DNA from: Elymus sibiricus
Taxonomy: Eukaryota > Streptophyta > Magnoliopsida > Poales > Poaceae
Direction of reading: 5' to 3'
NCBI GenBank assembly: GCA_039707655.1
Contig: CM077676.1
Location: forward strand, 239,958,866 to 240,022,865
Length of the DNA: 64,000 nucleotides
Below, piece after piece: positions 53,997-64,000 of the stretch. Each line of letters opens with the position of its first letter. Positions within the stretch are counted from its first letter, which is position 1. Below the pieces are notes generated by a model that was not told where the DNA came from, made no database searches, and saw nothing but the letters and a program-made list of their open reading frames with translations. A program made the position numbers and the translations under genes.

Positions 53997-54440
53997 TGGA
54001 TGATGACAACAACACAATTTGCACTGGAGGTCTAGAAAATATAGACGGGCTCCCCCTAGATGTGAGCACTATTTTGTTTTTGCTTTTGGAATGCAAAGTG
54101 CTCACATTAGGATCAATGCTCCCCCTTGATTTTATAGACCAACCAATGAATACAAATGACATGAAGTAGAGCAAAAGGTAAGGGCAACAATAATAAGCAA
54201 GCTCTACTAACATACGAGACAAGATATCAATAACTAAGGAAAGGTAGATCGGGATCGCATGTCTCACACCATGCACAAAGTCTCCACACAGGACAAAGTC
54301 ACAAACCAACTCGAAGCAAATAGTTCAACTGAAAACCAAAGCAAATAAACACCCATGCAAATCTCGAGACCAAATAGAACTCTCTCCCCCTTTGGCATCA
54401 AGACACCAAAAATGAAAAGAGCGATGCTAACGCCCAGAGC

Positions 54441-55243
54441 TCAGTAGTCCTCCTCTGACTCCTCGGTCTCCTCTGGATCATCACCATCTGGATCAACCCC
54501 GTCAGACTCCGCGTCCTCCTCCATGATATCGTCATCCGCGGTGGCAGCAGAGGTAGAGGTGGCAGGAGGGCCAGAGGCCTCATCATTAGTCCAAGTGTTG
54601 TTCTCAAAGATCCACTTGTCCTCTGGAGTGATGCTCTTCTTGGTTCCACTGTCCACTGGTACGTTGAGGTGCCTCATCATCTGAATCTGTCTGCGTCAGG
54701 CCATCTTCTCATTCACATGAGCCTCGTAGCGTTTTTGCTGAATGTGAGTCTACGAGCAAAAGGTCTTCTTCACCTTGGCGACGAGCTTAGCAACCCAGGA
54801 GGGCTTGGCCCTAGGCTCTAGCTCAAAATCCTCATCACTAGAGGTGGCATAGACATCCTGAGGGTCATCAACAGGAAAGAGAGGCTTAGCATGTTTCTTA
54901 TTCCTTAACTACTTTACCTCATGCACAGTGAGATTGTCTGCAGATGTAAGAGGCTCTCCTGGCCTGCACACTACCCACATGGAGTTCAAAAAGCACATGA
55001 CAAACAGGGCATAAATGGGAACCTTTCGGTGAATAACCATGCCGTACATCTCCTCCCACATCCACTTGGACACATCAAAAGTTGCACCAGAGCCCATACT
55101 GGTCCTCATAGCCACAAGCACATCCACCAGATAGCCATAAATCTCATCCTGATTCCCAACCTTGGGTAGGAACACATTGTGGAAAACACGATGCATAATG
55201 TCATAAACCTTCTCAAGATCCTTGGACTCACCAATGACCCTAT
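54441..55243 (-). pseudogene. Sense 3'-terminal ORF of G, unknown function (three stops)
   Basis: One frame from the B junction to 54441 with stops at 54909 (TAG), 54750 (TAG) and 54696 (TGA). The first part reads like a folded domain (DEIYGYLVDVLVAMRTSMGS, FDVSKWMWEEMYGMVIHRKV). Then comes a basic stretch (SWVAKLVAKVKKTF). The acidic C-terminus ends DDPEETEESEEDY. It sits in the env-like position, just before the polypurine tract, but has no signal or membrane segment in view. I do not recognise the family. 53997-54440 is non-coding. Confidence 0.5.
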
Positions 55244-55734
55244 TGACGGTGTCCTGGATTAGGGGGTACCAACCTAGCTGGCCCGTCTCCTCGGTTGGGC
55301 CAATGTGCCCTCGTACAAGATCAAGATGGACTCCGGAGGCCGCACCCAGGAGACGTGATCGAGGCTGTCTCTACCGAAGACTTGTAGTACACTCCAAGAT
55401 TTTTCCAGCCGCCTTGCTCCTAGATACCGACCTTGTAACCCTAGATACAATCCCTGGCATGTATATAAGCCATAGGGTTTAACCCGTAGGGGACATCAAC
55501 GCAATATCGCTCACCTAGCCCTAGATGTTAGACACATATTACGATCTCGAGGTAGATCAACTCTGTACTTGATACATCACCATCAATATAAACAGAAGCA
55601 GGATGTAGGGTTTTACCTCCATCGAGAGGGCCCGAACCTGGGTAAACATCTTCTCCCTCGTCTCTGTTACCACCGATCCGAGATCCACAGCTCGGGACCC
55701 CCTACCCAGAGGTCTGCCGGTTTTTACACCGACA
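55244..55734 (+). repeat. 5' LTR of B
   Basis: TGACGGTGTCCTGGATTAGG ... TTTACACCGACA, 491 bp. TATA TATATAAG at 55462-55469; leader module 55595-55648. Primer site CTGGTGCTTTCATTGAG from 55735. Confidence 0.9.
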
Positions 55735-55781
55735 CTGGTGCTTTCATTGAGAGTTCCGCTGCGTGATCACCAGAAGGATCG

Positions 55782-58700
55782 ATGGCTCACCTGTAGATCA
55801 ACTGCGCCAACGGCCACGGGGATGTCTATACCCCCGGCCAGCTTTTCGTCTTCGGCAGCATGGTATTTTGTGCTGACTCGACGGGTCACCTGACCTCTGT
55901 CGAGAACTATGGCCCAGGTCGGATCATGACTTCCGGTGGCCTTGAGTACACTGCAGACTCCCGTGGCGAACTCATCCTATCGGGATGGACTCCCGGCCGG
56001 ATCGAGAGCTCGGCAGGTTCTGGAGGCTCGACTCTGGAACTGAACTCTATCACGGCGCCTCTGGATACCCCTGACGCCACCACTCCGGCCAGTCTCCCCC
56101 AAATCGCCAGTCCGGAGATAGATCCGGCTCCCACTCCCGAAACTACATCAGTGTTAGAACTGACCTCGGCACAGAACTCGGAATTATGTCCGGATTCCCT
56201 TCGCACCAAAAAAGCATCAGGCTACACACCGGGCGTACTTCGAGTCAGCCCTACCTTCGGTGCATCAATGAATCCCGAAGAGTTGTCTCACCTCGATGAG
56301 ATGCTTGACCGCATCTGGAGCATGTCCATCTCGGACGGCAAGACTTCGGTTTATAATCAGATCGGACTTAAAGCTGATGATAGGGAAATTTATGTCCCAC
56401 CCACCACCCACCTAGTCGCCACGATCGACAATTTAACCGACGTGCTGGACTATGGCGAGGCCTCAGACATGGAGGAAGATGCTGATGGCCCCATCGAGAA
56501 TGCCTTGCCCCTGGTAAACGTGGGCAAGTGGACCGCCACATCCACCTATGATGTTTACATGGTGGACACCCCCAAATCCCCTCCAAGACATCGGCGAAGA
56601 CGCCGAAGGGGCCCTAACGGGGAACCCAGTGGCAATGAAGCGACAGCCAATAACGGCGACATGGAGGACGGCGATGCCGGTAACCATGAGGAGGACGTTC
56701 AAGCCTCCCCAGTAAGGAACGGCACACCGGACCGACTTCTTAGGGACTCAGATCCCGATGACCTCTTCGAAGGGGCCAATGACAACTACATGCCGGAATC
56801 CGAGGAGGACGAGAGCCTCAGTACCGAGGACTACATCATTCTCGAAGACCCTTTCAAACAAGAGCGCTTCCGGCGACGCCTCGTTGCAACTGCCCAGAGC
56901 ATGAAACGCAAGTAGCAGTAGCTGCAGGCCAATACCGATGCACTAAATGAAAAGTGGATTGAAGTGCTCTCAGCTGAGCAAGAAATGGAGAACCGGCGCA
57001 ATACTGCGCCGAAATCATACCCACGTAGGCGTCTCTTGCCGGAATTCGACGAAGAGCTCGCTGATGACCTCGACCGACCCCCTAGAGGCCGGGACAGGCC
57101 AAGACGAGAAGACCTCACCGAACGGCCACCTCCACGCCGTTATGGCAAGGACCCCATGGATTACCTAGATCCTCACGATGCTCGACGTCGCATTGAGGAA
57201 AACAGGGGTCCCCCTCGATCTATCTATGGATCAAGGGGACGCGTGCTCGCTGGGCTCGACGGCTACGACGCCTGGCTGGACAGGAACGGCTGTGCCCGAG
57301 ATCACGCCTACTCACGGCTCTCCCCCGATCTCCGACTAGATGCTCCTCGGTCCCGAGGTCCGGCTCACCCAATCTGCTTCACAGACAGGGTGATGGAACA
57401 TCAATTCCCGGAAGGGTTTAAACCCATCAACATAGAATCATACGATGGCACCACAGACCTAGCAGTTTGGATCGAGGATTTCCTCCTACACATCCACATG
57501 GCCAACGGAGATGATATCCACGCCATTAAGCACCTGCCGCTCAAGTTAAAGGGCCTGACAAGGCATTGGCTTAACAGCGTTCCTCCTCACTCTATCGGCA
57601 GCTGGGAGGCCCTAGAAGACGCTTTTCGAGCAAACTTCCATGGCACATATGTCCGACCTCCGGACGCTTATGACCTCAGCCGTGTTACCCAGCAGCCAGG
57701 CGAATCAGCCCAGAAATTCTGGAACAGGTTCCTCACCAAGAAGAACCAGATCATAGACTGCTCCGAAGCCGATGCCATCGCCACATTTAAAAACAATATC
57801 CGAGATGAATGGTTCGCTCGACAACTCGGCTAGGATAAGCCGAGGACTATGGCAGCCCTGACCTCACTGATGACTCACTTTTGTGCGGGAGAAGATAGCT
57901 GGCTCGCCTGAAGTACTCATAACGGCGAGGCAGGCACCTCATAAACTCGTGAAGCCAATGGAAAACCAAAGCGCAACAAAAATAAGCGCATGTATAAAAA
58001 TGGCGGTAACGACACTGAAGACGTCGCGGTCAACGCAGGATTCACCGGACCTAAATCCTGGCAGAAAAGAAAACCCTTTAAAGGGAACAAAGACGGACCT
58101 TGTCAGCTTGATAGGCTCCTGGACTGCCCATGTGGAATTCACGGCACTCAGGAAAAACCAACAACCCACACTAACAGGAATTGCTGGGTCTTTAAACAAG
58201 CCGGCAAGATAGCGGCAGAGGGTCAGAGTAAAACCCAACACCGTAGCGAAGATGAGGATGAACCTCGGTGGCCCAATAATGGAGGCCAAAAGAAATTTCC
58301 TGACGAGGTAATAGAGGTCAATATGATCTATGTCACCCACATCCCCAAAAGGGAGAGAAAGCGTGTGCTTCAGGACGTATACGCGTTGGAGCCAGTTGCC
58401 CCGAAGTATAACCCATGGTCGGCTTACCTGATCACATTTGACAAGCACGATCATCCGACTAGCATCAGGCATGGCGGATCAGCGGCACTCGTCCTGGACC
58501 CTATTGTTGATGGTTATCATCTAACGCGCGTCCTGATGGACGGTGGAAGCAGCCTCAACCTCATCTACGAGGACACAGTTCGGAAGATGGGCATCGACTC
58601 ATCTCAGATCAAACCGAGCTCAACGACCTTTAAAGGTGTCATTTCGGGCGTCGAAGCCCGCTATACCAGAACGGTTACCCTAGAGGTAGTCTTTGGGTCG

Positions 58701-59033
58701 CCCAAGAACTTCAGAAGCGAGGAGTTAATCTTCGATATCGTACCCTTCCGGAGTGGATACCATGCGATCTTAGGGCGCACAGCCTTCGCGCGCTTCAACG
58801 CAGTCCCGCATTATGCCTACCTAAAGCTAAAAATGCCAGGACCTAACGGCGTTATAACAGTCAATGGGAACACAGAACGTTCACTCCGGACAGAGGAACA
58901 GACCGCGGCTTTCGCAGCCGAGGTTCAAGCATCCGAGGAGGCAGCCCGCAGCGATAAATGTGCCGCCCGCTCTTTGAAGCGCATCCGGGCTGCACAAATT
59001 GACTTTGGCCAGGTACCCCCGCACCCGAAATAG
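55782..59033 (+). pseudogene. gag-protease of B: one 1,083-codon frame with six stops, no frameshift
   Basis: The frame is continuous from the ATG at 55782 to TAG 59031-59033. Stops: TAG 55794, TAG 56913, TAG 56919, TAG 57831, TGA 57909, TAA 57942. Domain order as in A: duplicated N-terminal motif (GPGRIMTSGGLEYTADSRGE is the second unit), acidic/Arg-rich linker, gag core, Lys-rich stretch with CPCGIHG and NCWVFK, and the protease (VLMDGGSSLNLIYEDTVRKM, Asp kept). It ends GRTAFARFNAVPHYAYLKLK and a short tail (QVPPHPK). The protease end, lost in A, is present. Nothing of RT follows. Confidence 0.92.
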
Positions 59034-60311
59034 GGATGGGGATCCTCGTGTGCCCTCTCTGGAGTGGGCACTACGTCCCAGAGTGCATAATTTCGCACTA
59101 AAGATTCCCTGGGACGACGAGGAGCCAGAACACTTACCCAAACGTCGGCGCGGATCAACCAAGCAATGACGTGGCTTAGGGCCCCTGCACAGGCAAGTAT
59201 CTGTAAAAGAAACAGCCAAACATGACTACGTGGTTTTAACCACAGAGTAACTTCGGCAACACCTCCTTTAAAGGAACTCGGTCAATCAAACACTTAAAGT
59301 GTATAAAGGGCCGGAAGGGCATCAACCTTCACAAATTCCTCACCATCAATGGTAAAGATCTGGTCAACAGTTCGGAAACGCAGACGTGCGATTGGTAGCG
59401 GCTCGGATTCTTTAAAATCCGTTAGCAATTATCCGACCTATTTCTTCCTCTTCCTTCTTTACCAATTACATTGTACTCTTTCAATTACTCTCGTCACAGC
59501 TGGGCATGTGCACGATTGATATTATGAAATAAAGAAACTATGCCCCTTCAAGGTCTCTATCGTATTTCTTTATCAGCATAGCCCCTCTAGGACGATGAAG
59601 TTCTCTAAAAAGATGCAATTGTATAATAAAGTCCGAGGTATTCGGCGTCTCGGATTTTGGCCTTATATGCATCAGTTTTGAAACTAGATTTTGGTCAATA
59701 GTTGGGTTGCCCGGCTCCTACGTGTACCCCTTATGTTTCCGATGAATTCGGCAAAGAGTGTAATGGGAGAACCACTATGATTGCGCTGCCAGGTCAATTG
59801 GCATGGCGCCTCAGTGGAGAAAGCCGAAAACTGACTATCTAGGTAGGCGTAAACTGGTCTGCCATCCAAAGACCGCGTCAAGCGATGTGACAATAGAGAT
59901 CACCTGTGTTCAACGAAGGGCTTTCATTCCTAGCCGAAGTGTGCTATGGCCTAGACCTCCGCCAACTTAGCCGAACACTTCCCACACCGGGGGCTGGTCA
60001 TCAGCCCCCATAGTCAAACTCCTATGACTAAGTGAAAGATATCAAGCCACTATAGTCTGATTGCCTAGTTCCTAGGAGGCACCGACCGCCTTCGGGTACC
60101 GAGACATCGGCTAAGGGTGCAGCATGCCTTAAGGAACACCCTTTGTATGACCTACACTGGGGCTGAAGCCGACGACTGGCCACTCTCATTTTAAACAGTC
60201 ATATCGGAGGAAAAATTAATTATAAAACAACACACATGGAATTTCAAGCCATTTTCATTCAACAAAAGATAAAGCTTTTACATCGTACACTCCAACATTC
60301 CGAAGTATCAT
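59034..60311. other. Non-coding zone between the convergent genes of B
   Basis: Aligns with 44621-45915 in A. No credible frame. It holds the 3' ends of both genes and may contain overlapping 3' UTRs. Confidence 0.6.
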
Positions 60312-61340
60312 CTAGAAATACAGAGTGTCTTTGGGACACATGGCTTCTGTGGTCCGAGCTCCCGCCTCAACCTCGGCGAAGAACTGCTCGGCGGTGCGCA
60401 GCTTGTCGGCGGGAGGACCCATGGCACATGTCTCCGCATCAACCTTGCGGAAGTGCGTCTTCACGCAAGCGTACGCCCTCCGCGCCCCTTCGAAGCACGC
60501 GGACCTTTTCCAGCGATCCACGCAGGGCACGGCATCTCGGAGACAGGCCGTAAGGCCGAAGAGGCTCTTCGGCATGGCTTCGGCGGGCCACAACACAATG
60601 CAGAGGTCCTGGAGCGCCGGTCTCGTCATGCGAAATAGCTCCACCAGCTGCTTCACTCGATGATTCAGCAGCTGCACGGACGGCGACCCCGGAAACTGCC
60701 CCCAGAAGGCCTTCTCTGCCTCGTGGCCCGCCAGCTGGCCGAAGTATGCCATCGCATCCGCCACGCTCTGCGGGAGATCCGCAAAGAATTCTGCGGAACG
60801 CCATAACTGGGTGAGCTCGACACACCCTTTGCTGCCAAACGAACACTACAGCAAAAATATCTTACCCGAGGCGATTTTCTCCACTTGCTGGAGCACCTCG
60901 CGGTCAGCTCGGGCCGAGGTCTTGAGCTCGGAGTGGGCACATTGAAGCTTCTCGAGCTCCTCCTTCGTTCGTTGCCCCTCCTCCTGAAGCTTGTCGCGTG
61001 CTGCAAACACGCCCTTCAGGGTCTCCTCGACCTCTAGCACCCGTGCTTGGTGCTTCTCCCCGGCTGCCTTCTCGGCGGCCCGGGCCTTCTCGGCCGCGGC
61101 AGTAGCAGGCTCCTGCTGCCGCACCATCTTCCGAGCCCTTTCGAGCTCGGCCTTGAGCGTCTCTAGCTCAGCTAATGCTGCTATTGTTAAAACAGTCCGA
61201 CCTTAGTTGTCTTCTTTAAACAAAACACATTATACCCACAGTACAGGACAAGTTTGCACTTGCTTACCTTGAGACTACTCGAGTTTCCGGTTCATCTCCG
61301 CCATCTCCTCGGAGATGGAGTCCGGAACTAAGGTCGAAAC

Positions 61341-61605
61341 CTGGAACAAAAACAGATCCTTATTACAAAGAGAACAGTTAAGATTACTAAAAATTCCCGG
61401 GATGGCTGCCTCAAGCGGTGCCTGAGGGGCTACTCAACGGGCTCCTACTTAATCAAATGACCCCGATGCCGGTTTCTTGAAACCGACTTCGGGCTCGGGG
61501 GCTACTCACTCACTAAGCCATTTAGCAGGCTATGCTCTTGCGTCCTCGGACAAAGGCATAACTCAAATAAACAAAGTAGGCTGGATGCGCAGATAAAAAG
61601 CGTAC
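61341..61605 (-). other. Third intron in the antisense gene of B (265 bp)
   Basis: Minus strand GTACGCTTTTTATC donor and TTTTTGTTCCAG acceptor. It contains a GGTTTCAAGAAACC hairpin. A has the same layout at about 47000-47267. Confidence 0.55.
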
Positions 61606-62107
61606 CTCCAAACCTGCTATGAGGTTCTTGAAAACCTCATGCAGGCCGGCCCCTGCGGACCAGTAGCCTTGCAGCGCCGCGCCTATTAAAGCACGGTGCT
61701 CCTCCTTGATGGTGGAGCCCTTCAGGGCGTCCTCCATCTCCTCAGTCCACCCCGCGCCAGCCCGTCCCTGGGCAGTTGGCTGGGGAGGAGGGATGACCTC
61801 GGATGCATCCACCCGGGCAGCCTCCACCTGCAGCGGTGGATCCGAAGTCGATGCCGGCTGGGCCGATGACTGGCCCAGCCCTTCTTCGATGACCACGGGG
61901 CGCTCCTTCCCCGGGTCTTGTTGGGCCGAGGTATCAACCTCGGCCATGATCGCCACCTCGTCGGTCCCCGCCGTGTTGACATCGGGGACCAAGGTGGATG
62001 TTGCCTCCCCCAGCCCGTCATGCGTCGGGGAAGGAGCGGCGGGCTCCGGAGTCCCGCTGGTGGATGGCAACCCGCTCGAGGAACCGCTGGGGATTACCCT
62101 CGGCGGA

Positions 62108-62203
62108 CTGCATGAGGAAAAAAGGTCGCTTTGGTAAGATTTCCCTTGTCAAGAAAATGACTTGTCAGATTGAAAAAGATGGGATATAAAGATAACGGCT
62201 TAC
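62108..62203 (-). other. Second intron in the antisense gene of B (96 bp)
   Basis: Minus strand GTAAGCCGTTATC donor and CTCATGCAG acceptor, T-rich between. Confidence 0.6.
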
Positions 62204-62634
62204 CCTCGGGGCGCCGGCTTCTTCCTCCCCACAGCGAGGAGGTCTTCTTCTGAGTCACCGGAGAGTTTGGCTCTGCCCGATGACTTGTTGCCAACACCGG
62301 ACGAGGTTCGCCTCGGTCTCTTTGGGACCTTCGGCGGCATGCCTACGTCGGTGTCGTCTAACGCCGACCTCTTCCCCTTCGGGGGTAGGGGGGAGACCTC
62401 CTCCTCCTTGCCCTCCTCTGCGTCGCCGTCTTGAGCGGCGGAGGTGTGGGTCTCTTCGGACAGGGTGATCGAAGTCCCCCGAGTCCGAGCACTTGACCTC
62501 CCCCTCTGGGACTTTGTCCCATTGGGGGCCACCATGTGCGGCTCCTCGGTCAGGAGCGCCGAGAGCAGGGGAGTCTAAGGCTCCTCTGGCAGTGGGGCCG
62601 GGCATCGCACCGCTTGTACCCAGGCCAGCCACTT

Positions 62635-62726
62635 CTGCAAAACATCAAACACGCTGATTCAAGCAACATACTACTCCTCGGCACGATGGACAAAAAAAAC
62701 AATGATGGGAGGGCGGAATCACTCAC
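62635..62726 (-). other. Intron in the antisense gene of B (92 bp)
   Basis: Minus strand GTGAGTGATTCC donor, T-rich body, TGTTTTGCAG acceptor. The exon before ends GLEHGYEAPP. A has the acceptor as TTTTGTAG and a poor donor. Confidence 0.65.
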
Positions 62727-63725
62727 CGGGGGGGCCTCATAGCCGTGTTCGAGGCCGCGGTCCTCCCGTTCCTTGGGAATCTTGTCCTTGGCCAGCTTCA
62801 TGAGCCTCGTCCACATGGCGGCCAAGGTGGAGCGGAAGAAGGAGGTGATGGTGTCCATGTCCTCGGGCTTCTGTGCCCACATCGGGGTAGCCCGAAGTTG
62901 GAGAGGGAGTATGCGGCTGTTGAGCATGATGTTGATGACGTCGGCTAGCTCAACCTTCCCCGTGGTGGACCACCACAATATCCTATCAATCAGGGTCTCC
63001 ACCTCTTCTGGCTTCCCCCAGGCGATGCCCTTCTCCTTCCAGGACTTGAGCTTCTTGGGAGGCCCGGCTGAGAAGGCCGGGACCTCGGTTTGATCGGAGG
63101 CGAGTGGCTCAGTGATGTAAAACCACTCTCTCTGCCATTCCTTCACCGTTTTGATGAAGCTGCCCTTGAACCAGGTGGCCCCCTGGTTTTTGCTGATCAT
63201 GGCCCCTCCGCACTTCGCGAGATCCGAGCCGCTTGACTTCGGTTTGATCCTGAAGAGCTTCAGCCACAAGCCGAAGTGCGCCTCACAGCGGAGGAAGGCC
63301 TCGCAGACTGTGATAAAGGCGGCAAGGTGGAGAACGGAGTTGGGGGCCATGTGGTGGAAGTCCAGCCCGTAGTAGAACATTACCCCACGCACGAAAAGGT
63401 GCAGCGGGAACCCCAGGCCTCGGATAAGGTGGGGGACGAAAACTACCCGCTCCCCGGCGTTGGGAGCAGGCACCAGCTGGCCAGCCGCCGAAGCGCGAGC
63501 GACGGTTGCGGGGCTCAGGTACCCCGCATCGCGCAGCTCCGAGATGGTCACGGCCGTCACTATGTAGCCGCCCAGTGCCCTTTGAGGGTATCGGCCATGG
63601 CTGGTGGTGGAGGTTGGACTCGCTAAAGGGAAAGGTGGGCAGGATGGATCTGAGCGCTGGAGCTAGACGAACCAGTAGAGGGGAAGAATGGGAGCGTGGT
63701 CGATTGCGCTGTCCATCTTTTTGCT

Positions 63726-63733
63726 CTTATAAG
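63726..63733 (-). promoter_or_regulatory. TATA-like box of the antisense gene of B
   Basis: CTTATAAG, 128 bp before the ATG; the same word is at the same distance in A (48927-48934). Confidence 0.5.
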
Positions 63734-64000
63734 CCTGTGAAAGGCCAAAAGCCCCCCTTACGGCACTGATAAACTCGCTATTCCCATCAAAAATGCCATT
63801 GAGCATATGGGGAGAAACAAAATCTTGATATCCCTAAGAAAACGGGCACGATCTCTGCCTAGAGGGGATGTGCCAGTAAAAAGTTGCCTCGAACCGCGAT
63901 TTATGGGGGGGGGCAGTAACTGCTCGACCTGTCATGGGACGAGCCTCTTCGATAAAGTTGTCAGGCCGAATTGGACCATTCATACCTGAACAACGAGCCT
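63734..64000. other. 3' internal sequence of B up to the window edge
   Basis: Matches 48935-49210 of A, which lies before the polypurine tract and 3' LTR. Non-coding; upstream of the antisense promoter. Confidence 0.6.

Larger units (their letters stand above)
52332..55243 (-). mobile_element. Copia-like element 'G', 3' part
   Basis: Minus-strand LTR (52332-53980), polypurine tract (53981-53996) and 3' internal sequence with one decayed sense frame. It is cut at 55243 by B. The LTR type (GGGGGAGATTGTTAGGGC junction, motif array before TATA) is like that of M. Confidence 0.6.
60312..63598 (-). pseudogene. Antisense Transposase_28-type gene of B with introns (broken)
   Basis: Start MADTLKGHW at 63598; one base is missing near 63573 compared with A. 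The frame is then open from about 63560 (VTISELRDAGYLSPATVARA). The Transposase_28-like segment is complete (VVFVPHLIRGLGFPLHLFVR ... LHLAAFITVCEAFLRCEAHF), followed by WFKGSFIKTVKEWQREWFYI and ILPLQLRATPMWAQKPEDMD. Introns: 62635-62726, 62108-62203 and 61341-61605, with GTGAGT, GTAAGC and GTACGC donors and TGCAG/CCAG acceptors; probably another near 61200-61270. The middle is acidic and Pro/Ala-rich. A coiled coil follows (KARAAEKAAGEKHQARVLEV). The C-terminal domain has a TAG at 60846-60848 where A has CAG, and ends LYF at 60312. Confidence 0.75.
55244..64000 (+). mobile_element. Non-autonomous gypsy element 'B' (same family as A), 3' end outside window
   Basis: 5' LTR, gag-protease, non-coding zone and antisense gene in the same order as A. 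It lacks RT, RNase H and integrase. The 3' LTR is not reached. The left flank at insertion is CCTAT in G. Confidence 0.9.

Overview
This window is plant DNA from a large grass genome, most likely wheat or another Triticeae species. It is made almost entirely of nested, decayed LTR retrotransposons with two CACTA DNA-transposon pieces. I see no intact host gene, rRNA, tRNA or CRISPR array. The assignment rests on the element types: Tekay-like chromovirus, Tat-lineage gypsy with a second RNase H and an antisense gene, Athila-like gypsy, SIRE/Maximus-like copia with U3 motif arrays, and CACTA. Family names come from recalled family features, not from a database search.

Layout, left to right. 1-5559: a Tekay-like chromovirus (integrase, full LTR, leader, LTR tail) lying inside a CACTA element whose terminus is at 6813. 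That CACTA sits in an LTR (6814-7647, minus). 7648-9718: unique-looking sequence with a broken gene-like frame and direct repeats. 9719-13114 and 34101-34498: a SIRE/Maximus-like copia element ('M', minus) split by gypsy element 'O' (13115-34095, minus; target duplication GAGTC). O is itself split by gypsy element 'N' (16652-28458, minus; target duplication CTCCA). 34499-35604: truncated gypsy 'F' (plus). 35605-39386: Athila-like fragment 'D' (minus). 39387-50689: truncated gypsy 'C' (minus), whose LTR is split by gypsy 'A' (41022-49885, plus; target duplication GCGAG). 50690-52331: Athila-like 3' end 'E' (plus). 52332-55243: copia-like 'G' (minus). 55244-64000: gypsy 'B' (plus, same family as A), running off the window.

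The clearest common system is in O, N, A and B. Each carries gag-protease (N also RT, two RNase H domains and integrase) on one strand. On the opposite strand, starting just inside the 3' LTR and converging on gag/pol, each carries a gene with a Transposase_28-like ('putative gypsy type transposon') domain and a coiled coil. In N, A and B it has a TATA-like box, and introns are visible in N, O and B. A and B have lost RT, RNase H and integrase but keep this gene. O has only an RT remnant. Six otherwise different gypsy LTR families or copies also share a leader module 85-225 bp downstream of their TATA boxes. The copia-like LTRs share arrays of GGT-N3-ACC half-palindromes upstream of TATA. Much of the coding decay is C-to-T change making TAG from CAG, as expected from deamination of methylated CHG sites.
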